A stretch of 64,000 bases of DNA from Pegea sp. RAD2-039. Taxonomy: Eukaryota > Chordata > Thaliacea > Salpida > Salpidae. Under the pieces are notes generated by a model that was not told the origin of the DNA, made no database searches, and was given only the letters and a program-made list of their open reading frames with translations. A program made the translations under genes and the position numbers. This document shows positions 25,390 through 35,866 of the stretch, in pieces (position 1 is the stretch's first letter; each line of letters begins with the position of its first letter). The stretch covers positions 2,294,001 to 2,358,000 of the forward strand of contig JAQGEQ010000380.1 in assembly GCA_034620365.1 (NCBI GenBank), read 5' to 3'.

Positions 25390-25742
25390 GTTTTTGAACA
25401 ATTATTCTTATAATGATAATAGATTTTTTTTAACAAATCTTTTTTAAATTGATGACTCAATCATCTTTTATTAATCAAAAATATATACAAGAAGCTAGCA
25501 TCTAAGCTTAAAGTCTTCCTCACAAAAAATTCTTATCATCCCTATATCTTATGTAAATAAATATCTTTATATCTTATGCAAGTAAATATTTCATAATTTT
25601 CTGCATATAAAATTTGAAGCTTTTAAGCATTGGGAGCCTCACAATTTAACCGTTATAAAAATAATGATTACTAAGAGAAATAAAATTGTTAAAGCTACAA
25701 ATACTTTGTGTGGTATAACAGTAAAGTATTTTGTTGCTGACC
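25390..25742. repeat. Tandem repeat unit, copy A
   Basis: First of two head-to-tail copies. Both begin at GTTTTTGAACAA and end at TTGTTGCTGACC, and the interior is nearly identical over about 290 bases. Copy A is longer by about 50 bases: it has an extra block after the first dozen bases and another near 25,463-25,496. Inside the unit there is a smaller duplication of TATCTTATGxAAxTAAATAT. Confidence 0.9.
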
Positions 25743-26046
25743 GTTTTTGAACAAGATAATAGATTTTTTTTAACAAATCTTTTTTAAATTGATGACGAAG
25801 CTAGCATCTAAGCTTAAAGTCTTCCTCACAAAAAATTCTTAAATCCTATATCTTATGTAAATAAATATCTTTATATCTTATGCAAGTAAATATTTCATAA
25901 TTTTCTGCATATAAAATTTGAAGCTTTTAAGCATTGGGAGCCTCACAATTTAACCGTTATAAAAATAATGATTACTAAGAGAAATAAAATTGTTAAAGCT
26001 ACAAATACTTTGTGTGGTATAACAGTAAAGTATTTTGTTGCTGACC
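25743..26046. repeat. Tandem repeat unit, copy B
   Basis: Second copy, abutting copy A with no spacer; only a few differences over the shared part. The near-identity indicates a recent duplication. No coding frame spans it. Confidence 0.9.
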
Positions 26047-26049
26047 GAA

Positions 26050-26740
26050 AAGTGTTATTCGTCATTCTCCTATAAACCTAGTTTATTCGGTTTATTAGAC
26101 TATGTTGAAGGTAGTGCGTATCTTCAGTATACTTATTATTGTTGTTAGTCGCCTTAATAATTCAAATAATGCTTAATATAATGAGTCATTATCATTAAAC
26201 TTTTTCAACTTATTTCAGCAAATCTATAAGAAAGATGAATAAATAATGCTTGTTACTGCTTGAGTTTTATCTCAGCTTTTTCATCTTAAATAAGCAATTA
26301 GTTAGCTATACAATAAAAGTAAACTAAGAATTGTTTAGTTGTTAACCAGGATAACTTTTCAACTGCCTATTGCCTTAGTTCTTTTTAATAGTTTTTGTTT
26401 TTTGATTAATCATATTTAAAAGCCAATTAAAAAAAACAGAAGCTTATCTTTCGTTGCGAATGTCAAATTAATGATTCTGGTATAAGGTTGTTGAAAATAA
26501 AAACAGATATTAACAGAAATTGTATTCTCATTTTGAGTAATTTACTGTAATTTTCAATTAAATGATTAGAGTGAATAAAAGTTTTAACAAAAAATCGTGA
26601 TTTTAACAGAAATTCACAGAGACAAATTCTCGGTTTGTTACATAATTTTATGGTAATGATTTGAGTTGATGCGCTCAATAACAAATATCAAGTAACTAAT
26701 TATTTAATATAAATACTTTGAATGCAACTAGCTTATATAG
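26050..26740. other. AT-rich intergenic stretch
   Basis: Nothing supported; probable 3' flank of the threonine aldolase gene. Confidence 0.45.
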
Positions 26741-26741
26741 T

Positions 26742-29700
26742 TTAATCATATGTCATTTCCCAATTATCGAACACATTTTTAATAGCTCTTTCAGCAAGCT
26801 TAGTATCATCAAAAGATACTCCATTATAAAAAACCATTCTTATCATATTAGATCCCATATGAAGTGCTTTAACAGCAGCAAAGCAGTCAGATTTTGGCTG
26901 TGAAAGTCTTCTTATAAACTCGTCAGCGGAAGAAAGTTGAGTCCCAGTTGGTATATTTTCATTGATTTTAAAAAATATCATATTTGTATGTACTAAATGC
27001 ATATTGATCTTGATAAAAGTGGGATCGTAGAACTGTAACACTAAAAATATTTTTTAAATCTTAGAGGTATAAATAATTTTAATTTTAATATAATTATGAT
27101 AAGTCAATTAAAATAACTAATTTCATTTTTTCAGTTTAAAGCAATGATCTTTGAAAATTATTTTTACGAATTAATACAAAATATAAAAAGATTATGATAT
27201 TTTTATGAAATATTTTCTTATATCTTATCTTGATTTCAAATAAGTTGACTCAATAAAGATGTTTTCAGACTATTAAAAATCAGCAATAAGAGAGCTAGAT
27301 GTATATATGAAGCTAATTTAGATGATTAACCTTTAGCTAAATAAAAAGTATTTTGATGATCGTCTTTTAGACGTTTACTCATTTGACGCAAAGAAACCAA
27401 GCCAGAAGCTGCAAGCATTCCAGCTTGTCTCATGCCACCCCCTAGAACTTTTCTCATTCTTCTTGCTTTAGTAATAAAGTTTTTATTTCCAACAATGACA
27501 GAACCTACTGGGGAACAAAGTCCCTGAAATAATGAAAATTATAAGTGACATTAAAGTTTATGTAAACAGTAAATAATGCTCAGAAAGCTATAAGTATTAC
27601 AGAAATATCTAATTTCTTCACGATATACAAAAAAATAAACAAGATAAATAAAACAAATAAATTAATTAGCAAAAATTATTTTCTTTGCAAAAGTCGATAT
27701 ACTTAGAAGCGGTTTTTAATCGATAAAATGTCTGAAGATCAGAGCAAGAATATTCTCTAATAATTTAGATATGCTCATTTCTCAATGTAGCATTTACTTT
27801 TTTTATCTAGAGAAGTTACATCTACCACAAAACAAGGGCATGTGACATTGAGGTTTAGAACCATTAAATTAGATGATTCCTGTTTGAGCTATTAAACCAA
27901 ATTGAAAAAAAAATATTCTTATTTCTTTACTAATTTCTTATAAGTTATAAACAATCAAATTCCAATTACTATGCGGTCACCTTTGATAAACAAATATTAG
28001 CGCTGTCTACGTATTGAGTAATTTCTTTGACATCTACTTCCATCGCCGCAGCTGCATTCATTAACCGCGCTCCATCTAAGTGGACAGGAAGCTTGTATTC
28101 GTTTGTCAGTACTCGAAGCTAAAGCATTGGATCAATTTATTCAAAGTTTATCTTGCAATAAGAAATCATTGCACTAACAGCAACAAAAAACAAAAAATGA
28201 TTAGTTTATTATTAGATCATTTTTTATTGCTTGAATATCATTCTATTTTGCTTTATATTCCATAAGCGCTCCATTTTAACTATTGAGTATATAAGCTTTT
28301 TCATCATGATAATAGCTACTTGGTGTTTTTTTTAAGATTAAAATTACCGAAAGAAAATTGTATTTTACATAAAGATTTATAGTAGCATTTTCACCATAGA
28401 AAATTCATAAATGTTAAAAGTTTGATGAAAACTGTAGAATAAAATGTACTTGTTTTAAAAATTCGATTGGTAACACTCTTCCATTAAACGTATTTTCAAC
28501 TGCCACAAGCGAAGTTATAGCTTTGTGAGGGTCAGTGCCATGTGAAATTTGTGCTTCAAGATGTGAAAGATTAAAAGTTCCATTCTCATTATTTGCCAAA
28601 GTTCGTGGTACTACACTACAAAGCTAAACAACAGTAGCAAAATATTTTTTATTTGAAGTAGAATGAAAATAAATATTGTTTTATAATATTATATTACAAA
28701 ATGTCAACTGGAAGATGCATACATAAAAAGAGTGTTTTGCTGTGTCTAATGAGAGCAACTTAGTCTTTAATACTTTTGGTATTAAGCGCAGATACTAATC
28801 TATAAGTTTTCTTGACTCAATTTTGCTTGTCGACAAGTCTTATACGTTAAATACTCAGATGACACAACAAACTTTAAATTTAAAAAAACTGTATTTTACC
28901 CAGGATCTTTACCTGGGTATGTTATCATGCTGCAAGATGAGCATGTTACACTAAAGTATTGAAATATAAAAATAATTTAATACCTGGGCTATACCACCTT
29001 GTTCGTAACAGTAAATATGACTTTTGTCTCCAATAAATACTTCAGAACCCCTAACATCACAATGACAAGCTACACTGATAAGATTTCCCATAGTTCCTGA
29101 TACTACAAACAAAGCTGCCTCTTTACCAAACATATTAGCTGAAAATTCTTCAAATTCTGTAAAAATAAGTTTGCATAATACTGATTGACATATTGAGCTG
29201 ATTGAAAGTAAAATTGTCTAAAAGTTTAGAAAACGTTTTATATAAATTATGATAGTTAGATTGGTACATAAAGTTAACTATTAGATTACAGAAATTCCTC
29301 AAAGCTTCATCATTTAATGTAACATTGTTTTAATTCTTTTGGCACGGCTTAGTAAGCCAAAGTAAGATAGAAGTAAGTTTATAACTATACTTCGAGCCTA
29401 CACGTTGGCTATGGTTATAGTGGAAAGCTGTATGAGCTAAGCTACCCGCTCTTCAGGTTCACTGGTCGTGACACGACCAGTCACCTGGTACAGTGATATC
29501 GAGGTCAACTGATTGTAGGTTTTCTGTCTAGGTTTATTTTCATTATCTTTGCTTCTCCCGAAGAAATATTAGTGATGACACTTTTTGGAATATAGTCGGG
29601 GAAGACGCTTTCAGCACTCATTAGCTTATTGCGTAATGTAGCACGACACATTGTATCTTCAACGACAAGTTAGTATGGGCTTTAAAATAATTTTAATCAA

Positions 29701-30077
29701 TCTAATCTGACCTAATAATTAATAAATAAGTGATTCTGTGTTTACGCAAACTTATTTCAAATTAAAAACAATTAAGCTTTGATAATGCCATGTGTAACAT
29801 CTTTCTCTTTCTATATTTTCAACTTAATTATATATAATAGGTGTTATATGTGAGAATATTTGTTAGCGAGAGGTGCTCTCTTCAGGTACCCTCCTTCGCA
29901 TTTATTGCAATAAATAAATAAATAAATAAATAAATAAATACCATTAATAGTTGGGTCTTCACCGTAAACATCATCGCCTAGTTCAGCCTTTATCATAGCT
30001 TCTTTCATTATTGCAGTTGGCTTAGAAATCGTATCACTTCTTAAATCAACCACATAGCTCTTTTCATTTTTTTTCAT
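26742..30077 (-). CDS. Threonine aldolase (PLP-dependent)
   Basis: Cytosolic pyridoxal-phosphate enzyme cleaving threonine/allo-threonine to glycine and acetaldehyde. Exons: 29942-30077, 28984-29156, 28450-28623, 27981-28118, 27331-27523 and 26742-27040; phases agree. The start is taken at ATG 30077 ([18 protein letters not shown]). Landmarks are [84 protein letters not shown] and the PLP-lysine motif [12 protein letters not shown], whose Lys is the last residue of exon 4. [16 protein letters not shown] and a C-terminal domain ending EMTYD follow. Its length of about 370 residues is normal for the family. The catalytic residues look complete. Intron 1 (29157-29941) carries repeat matter and a microsatellite directly at the splice donor. 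Vertebrate genomes have often lost this gene, so its presence is ordinary for an invertebrate. Confidence 0.95.
29370..29660. repeat. GC-richer repeat-like block in threonine aldolase intron 1, with palindrome
   Basis: A roughly 290-base block richer in GC than its surroundings, containing a near-perfect palindrome at 29461-29481: arms ACTGGTCGTG and CACGACCAGT around a single A. No open frame. It looks like the body of a short interspersed element or an element end, but I cannot name it. Confidence 0.45.
29869..29941. repeat. Dispersed repeat end with (TAAA)n microsatellite
   Basis: Reads CTCTCTTCAG, then ACCCTCCTTCGC, TTTATTGCAATAA, then eight or so TAAA units up to 29940. A related block without the long microsatellite lies at 33,153-33,199 (CTCTCTTCAGCCACCCTCG, TTTATTGTAATAA). 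Two copies with the same order of words point to the 3' end of a dispersed retroposon with a simple tail. The last repeat bases form the GTATTT splice donor of threonine aldolase exon 1 on the minus strand. Confidence 0.6.
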
Positions 30078-30099
30078 TTTACAGCGTTTAGTCAAATGC

Positions 30100-32640
30100 T
30101 ATCATCTGAAAATTACTGAGATTAAATTAATATTAGTAGGTTGAAACTGGTGAAAAGTTTATATTACGTGTTAACTAAGTTAACATTAATAATTTTTCAA
30201 TTCTGTAATTTCTGTAAAGTAAGTAGTCTGTTGAGTTCAAGTTTTATTATAAATTTATGATTCAAACTATTTAGAATATACCAAATAAAAGTTTCCGATT
30301 ACATAATTTTAAGTCGATATAGTTACAATAATTTTCTGCAAATAAAAAAATGATTAAAATTCGAACTAAACTTTGTATTGTATATAAATTGTCAACAGCT
30401 GCAAAAACCATGAAATAGTCTTACATTCTTATGATACAAAAGAAAAGCATTAAAGATTAGTTTGACTCTTTATGATTAACATTTTAAGTGCAAATTTGCA
30501 AAAAAAGAAATTATTCTGAATTAAAGGTTACTTTGTTAAGTGTAGCTTCTAATTTCTACAACTATTTCTCTTACAAAAAGAAAATTTATAATGTCTGTAG
30601 CAAAATTAAGCTCGACCTCTTATATTGTCATTAAAAACTTTAATAGCAGCTAAAAAAGTACACATAAGCTGCTTGTTCATTCAGAGTGAAACTGTTTAAT
30701 AATTGACTAGGTAACTACACAACTTCATTTTTATTATTTTATGGCAATCATAAGTACTATTTAGAGGACATTTGAAATGCAACCCTAAATAAACGATAAC
30801 AGGTGGTGATCTTTTATTTGTACAAATGTATGCTGCAAGTGAATAGTAATTACTAATATTACTAATTGCTTTAACATTATTTGTTTATATCGTTTACAGT
30901 CTTATAGTAGACTTACAAATATTTAGTACTAACTACGTTTAATTTATACAAATTTGCTGAGCCATGTCATCTTGTTTACTAATTGTAATAAATAAATAAT
31001 TCTTTGTTCAAAAAAATCACCTATCACAGATTTTATAGAAATATTGCTTATTTCATCATAATAAAACATGTTTCATTTTGTTGAATTCGGTTTTTGTATG
31101 CATAATTTTCTTACCATACTAAGCACGATAATAACTATAATATCAAAATATTTTGATATTCTGCTGCCTAATCTACGGGCTTTCGATATTTCTTGTACAA
31201 CTTCTCACTACCCTAAACAAATTGATAGGAAAACTAATTTTTCTTTCCTGTAAAAAATCACTTTTCGATCCTTGGACAATTATTTTATTTATGATAAAGT
31301 TAAGCTAAAAATTGATATATGGATGATTTACAAAAAACTACTTTAGAAACACTCCATTGTATAGGAAAAACAATTTAAACGCTAAGTAATAAACTCAGCT
31401 CTGTCCTGATTAATTCGGTTTCGTACTTTTTGTTTGTCTTGTCAATCTGGAGATTTGTTGCCAATTTTGTAAGTTACTGTTTTTATCTTTTTTATGTAAC
31501 GTATAATTTTTGTTTTGTGATATTATTGTTTTAATAGTTAATTTTGTTTAGAAGAAGAGTTAGTTAAACTTTAAAAAATTTTTCTTGATAAGGTTTTTTC
31601 GCTACATTCAAATCTTACTCAGTCCATAAACTATATTTCTAAGAGCTTTTTTTGCGTATTATGTATATAATTTCAAGATTTTTTTGCAGCTTTTATGTAT
31701 TGCTATAAAGAATACTCTCTAAATAGTACTATAAATAGAATAAACTTAAACAGTTTGATTTATCAATTTAGGGTTAATATTTCAATATACCTTTAAAAAT
31801 AACATTTTATATAAATTAAAAAAAAATTAAGTTATAAAATCAGCCAGCTTAGATATCATCTGTTTTCTTCAAAATATTACACATTTTTAGTGTATACATT
31901 AATAGTTATGTAAAAACCTTCAATTGACTATGTCAGCGTCTAATCGATTAGCTATTTTGAAAACTACTTTAATTTGCCTTTCTACAAATAGAAAACTAAT
32001 TAAAGATAAAGTTTAACTTTTGACTATGTAAGAATGCCGAATACTGATTAGAAAAGTTATAGATGTAGCAGTTTTGATAATAAATACTTAAGTACTTCGA
32101 TTATAAAGCTGTATGCTTACCTCTTTTACTAAACACTTTTGAAAAATAATTACTTAAATTTCATTGGTAAAGTATATAAACATCTATTTGATAGTATTGT
32201 AAATTGTAATGTATATTAATTGTCATAATTTCTACAAATTGAGCTTTTTCTACTTATTAATTATTATTTCGATTTTAAGTATGGTGTTAGTAAAAAGACC
32301 TTTTGCTGCCTAAAGACTAGCTTTTTATTCTTAGAAAAAAATGAAATAAATTCTTCTAATAAATTCTTCTATAAAATAAATATTACTGATAACATTATTT
32401 ATTTGTAGTTTTGTATATGATATATATAAAAGCTGCTCAAAATAAGTGTCATTTCTTTAAAAAAAAATTATGATTAAAAAATTTGAATTTTGATAGTTTT
32501 CAATGAATCAAATTTAATTTGAATAAAATATGCTTTAGTAGTTTTAATTTACTTTTCAGATCTGAAAATCAAAAGCTCAGCATTTATTGATGGTATTTCT
32601 GGATTAACTTTTTACCAATGAAAAGAGTTTTTTAAGCGCT
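30100..32640. other. AT-rich intergenic stretch between divergent threonine aldolase and CISD2 genes
   Basis: About 2.5 kb. It should contain both promoters because the two genes point away from each other. No coding frame, RNA gene or strong repeat recognised. The ORF at 31068-31253 is unsupported. Confidence 0.5.
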
Positions 32641-32646
32641 ATAATT

Positions 32647-35245
32647 ATGCCTATCGGTTATGTAGCCTACATCATTCGTGATGTAGTACCAAATTATTTG
32701 ACAAAAGTTCCGATTCCAAGGTCGCTTAGAGATTGTACTAACTTGACTAGTAAGCTGTTTGAAAAATATTTTTTGGTGTCTACTTAAAAAACTTGTTATG
32801 ATTAAGGAATACTGTACAATTTATTTACAGTTTAAAAATAATTTTCAACTTCTTTTGTTTAGGAGGTGACTGGATGCACTTAATTTGTTTTTCTGCTGCT
32901 TTTGGAGGATTTGTGTATGTTGTTACAAAACCTTTTTATGATACACACATAACTAAAACTAATGTTATGATAAATAAATCTGTAAGAAAATTTGATAGAA
33001 GAGTAGTTGACACAATTGATATTGAAGATCTTGGCGAAGTTACAAACTTTTGTCGTTGTTGGAAATCTAAAAGAGTAAGTTGAATATTTCTTTTATTTTG
33101 TAATAACTTTGTAGGATCATTGCAAATTAAGTAATCATTGTAAATTAAACTCTCTTCAGCCACCCTCGTTTGCGTTTATTGTAATAAGTAAATAAGTGGA
33201 TTGATTATTTACTAAATTAGTTTAGAATGTGTAAATATAATTTAAAAAATTAGATTTATCACTAAGAAATTGTAATACATTGAAAAAGATTATTTTATTG
33301 TAATTAGTAAAAATACATGTAAAGTAATTGACGGTTTGCACATAAAAATTAAAATCCATAATCTATATACTATGAAGTTATAAAACAAGCTGATTAAGTC
33401 TTGTTTTGCAAATAGTTTCCTTTCTGTGATGGCACACATAACTCCCACTGCAAAACAACTGGCGATAATGTAGGGAATTTGATTATTACTCGAATTCCTA
33501 TGACACGACCAGCTCCAAGGATCCCACTAGGTCCAATTCTAAAAAGAGATAAAGATTGTGATCGTTCTAAAGAACCTGATAAAGATGATGATTCACACCC
33601 AGAAACTCCGCCAGAGTCTCAACCAGAACCAGAGTCTCAACCAGAACCAGAATCTCAGCCAGAACCAGAATCTCAACCAGAACCAGAGTCTCAACCAGAA
33701 CCAGAATCTCAACCAGAACCAGAATCTCAACCAGAACCAGAGTCTCAACCAGAACCTGATTCTAAGCCGGAGCCAGAATCTCAGCCTGAACCTGATTCTG
33801 AGCCTAAACCAGAGCCGGAGCAGGAGGATGAATCAAAGTTAGATTCAGAAATGAAACTAAAACTAAAAAGTCTGAAAAATCAACGAATAAACTCCAATAA
33901 AAAATTAGATCTTAAACTAGATGATGGAAGTTTTTCTTCAGAAAACGACGAGATATATTTAAATAAGACATCTTCAAATGAAAAACTTGTTGAAAAAAAG
34001 CATCGAAGTCGAAGATTAAAAGCAAGAAGAGGTGGGAAAATAAGTGAAAATGTTGAAAGACTAAAATATGAAAGTGGAAACATAAGTGATGCGTCTACTG
34101 CTTCCAACAAAAGTTTTACTGAAAAGGTCTTCCTTGAAAGTAGTAATTTAGAAGAACCACTCTATTTTTCACCTAAAAAAGTTGAAACTACTGTTTTTTC
34201 TGAAAGCAATCATTTTGAAGTAACTCCAATTACTGTGGAAACTGCATTACTTCATTCAGAATTAGGAGATGTGAACTCAAATGCTTGTTTCACTACCAGT
34301 ACGTCAAAACTAGATATGTGTAACTATACTAACATGCCTGAAATAACTATCGTTGAAAAAGTCTTTATATCAACCATAGATAATAAAGAAGAGTTATCTG
34401 AAAACAATTTCACAAACGTAGATGAAACTTTATTATACGATACTATCTTGATAAATGAAAACAATGAGCAAAGTAAGTTTGATGAAAATGTTGTAGAAAA
34501 TTATCTGGATTCTAACAACGTAGACGAAACAACAAATTTTAATAAAGAAATTGAAAGTGTTAGTGATGTTACCAAAGATATCTCTATTGCTACAAAATCT
34601 TTTATGTTGGAAAATGAAGTTAATGTTATGAGTGATAATTCAGCCACGATAAAACACCAAAGCACTATTGAACAAAATAATTCCTCTATAGTATCGACCT
34701 CGAAGTTAGATTCTACAAATGACCCTACTGATAATACTCTTAAATCATCTTTTTCTGAAGATGCTAATAGAGAAGTTAGAAATGTAGCTGATTCTACTGG
34801 TGAACATTTCACATCTGATATTACTCTTGCGTTTACATCTAATTTAGATAAAACTAGTAGCTTAAGTACACAACCAGCTTCGTCTCAATCTGGAATAAAT
34901 GAAAGTTTGCAAACATCCCAAGTTAATGCAGACGAAGTTCAGAATGAAGTTATGAAAAATTCAAAGCTCCAAAGTAATTTGATTCATTATCCTAACAGTT
35001 TTGGTGCTAACTCAATTAAGAATAGCGATTATTGCAATTTTATGCGCTATTCCTACTTTGAATCATTGAATAATGAATCTTCAGTACAATCAGCTGATCA
35101 ACAAAATGTTATTGAGACTAACTACGAATTTGATGGAGACGAAATATGTCATGATTTTATTGACGGCCAAGTAGAAATTCAAGATAGATTGTATGAGCTT
35201 TTAGATTCTAACGATGAACCATTAAATGACCGAGAGAATTTGTGA
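32647..35245 (+). CDS. CISD2: CISD2-type CDGSH iron-sulphur protein fused to a long acidic tail
   Basis: Exons 32647-32749, 32863-33074 and 33416-35245 (phases 1 and 0) give about 714 residues. CISD2 (NAF-1/Miner1) is a 2Fe-2S protein of the ER and outer mitochondrial membrane. Exon 1 reads [18 protein letters not shown] then [16 protein letters not shown], matching the CISD2 N-terminus. Exon 2 gives GDW, a membrane helix ([15 protein letters not shown]), TKPFYD and [11 protein letters not shown]. Across the exon 2/3 junction it reads [16 protein letters not shown], with all three Cys and the His ligand and the [10 protein letters not shown] end of the domain. A normal CISD2 stops about here at roughly 135 residues. 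Instead the frame runs on without a stop through [15 protein letters not shown], eight perfect ESQPEP units, and about 450 acidic Ser/Asn/Thr-rich residues to TGA. The tail is presumably disordered and cytosolic. The alternative is a short isoform made by splicing out the tail; no obvious donor right after the domain was found. Confidence 0.85.
33614..33757 (+). repeat. Coding minisatellite, eight ESQPEP repeats (18 bp each)
   Basis: Eight consecutive 18-base units (type GAGTCTCAACCAGAACCA) in frame inside the CISD2 fusion tail, followed by degenerate units ([18 protein letters not shown]) to about 33,820. Units differ only at a few third positions (GAG/GAA, CAA/CAG), so the array is young and likely to vary in length. 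Another frame through it gives a spurious Asn/Gln/Leu-rich ORF. Confidence 0.97.
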
Positions 35246-35866
35246 TATGCTATTACGTACATATTTCCTTCTAATGACTTAAAATAAATTTAATTTTTTA
35301 TGTACACTTTCACCCACAACTTTTTGGGTTAGGTATTTTTAGATAGGCTTTTCATCGATATTTTGATGCTTTGAGCTAATTTTTTTCCTGCTTTTATGTA
35401 TCATTTCTCATAAAACTTCAATTGATGTGGAATCTTTTGAACTGTGTTTGCTCTCTATAACTTTAACATATTTATTGAATATTATAATTCAGTGTAAATT
35501 TCCACTGAGAAGATAGCTTCAATAAAATGTTTTGCTCATTTCAAATTTTCTGTGTTTTTGCTGTAATAGTTTGTTCTTATTTTAATCTTTATTCACTTAA
35601 ATATAACTCAGAAGCCTTAATATTAATAGATTATTTCAAGATTTGTTACTTTAACTTATAGTTTTGTAGTATGTTTATTGTTTACGAAGGTTTTTATGGT
35701 TTACTTTTAGTAAATTTATTTTTAATTATGTACTTTAATCTTAGCTAAAAGCCATTTTAAGTTTTTAAGATACATCTAATAATTTATCTTTCAATTCAAG
35801 AAATGAAGAAACTACCAAGTTATCTTATTTTTGGTTTCACTTATACATTTATTATGATTTTTGTAG

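Noticed and set aside
32345-32370. Short duplicated ATAAATTCTTCT near the CISD2 promoter
   Set aside because: Too short and AT-rich to be distinguished from chance or slippage.
33558-33842. Asn/Gln/Leu-rich ORF overlapping the CISD2 tail
   Set aside because: It is the second frame through the 18-base ESQPEP repeat; the repeat length keeps several frames open. The frame continuous with the CDGSH domain is the real one.
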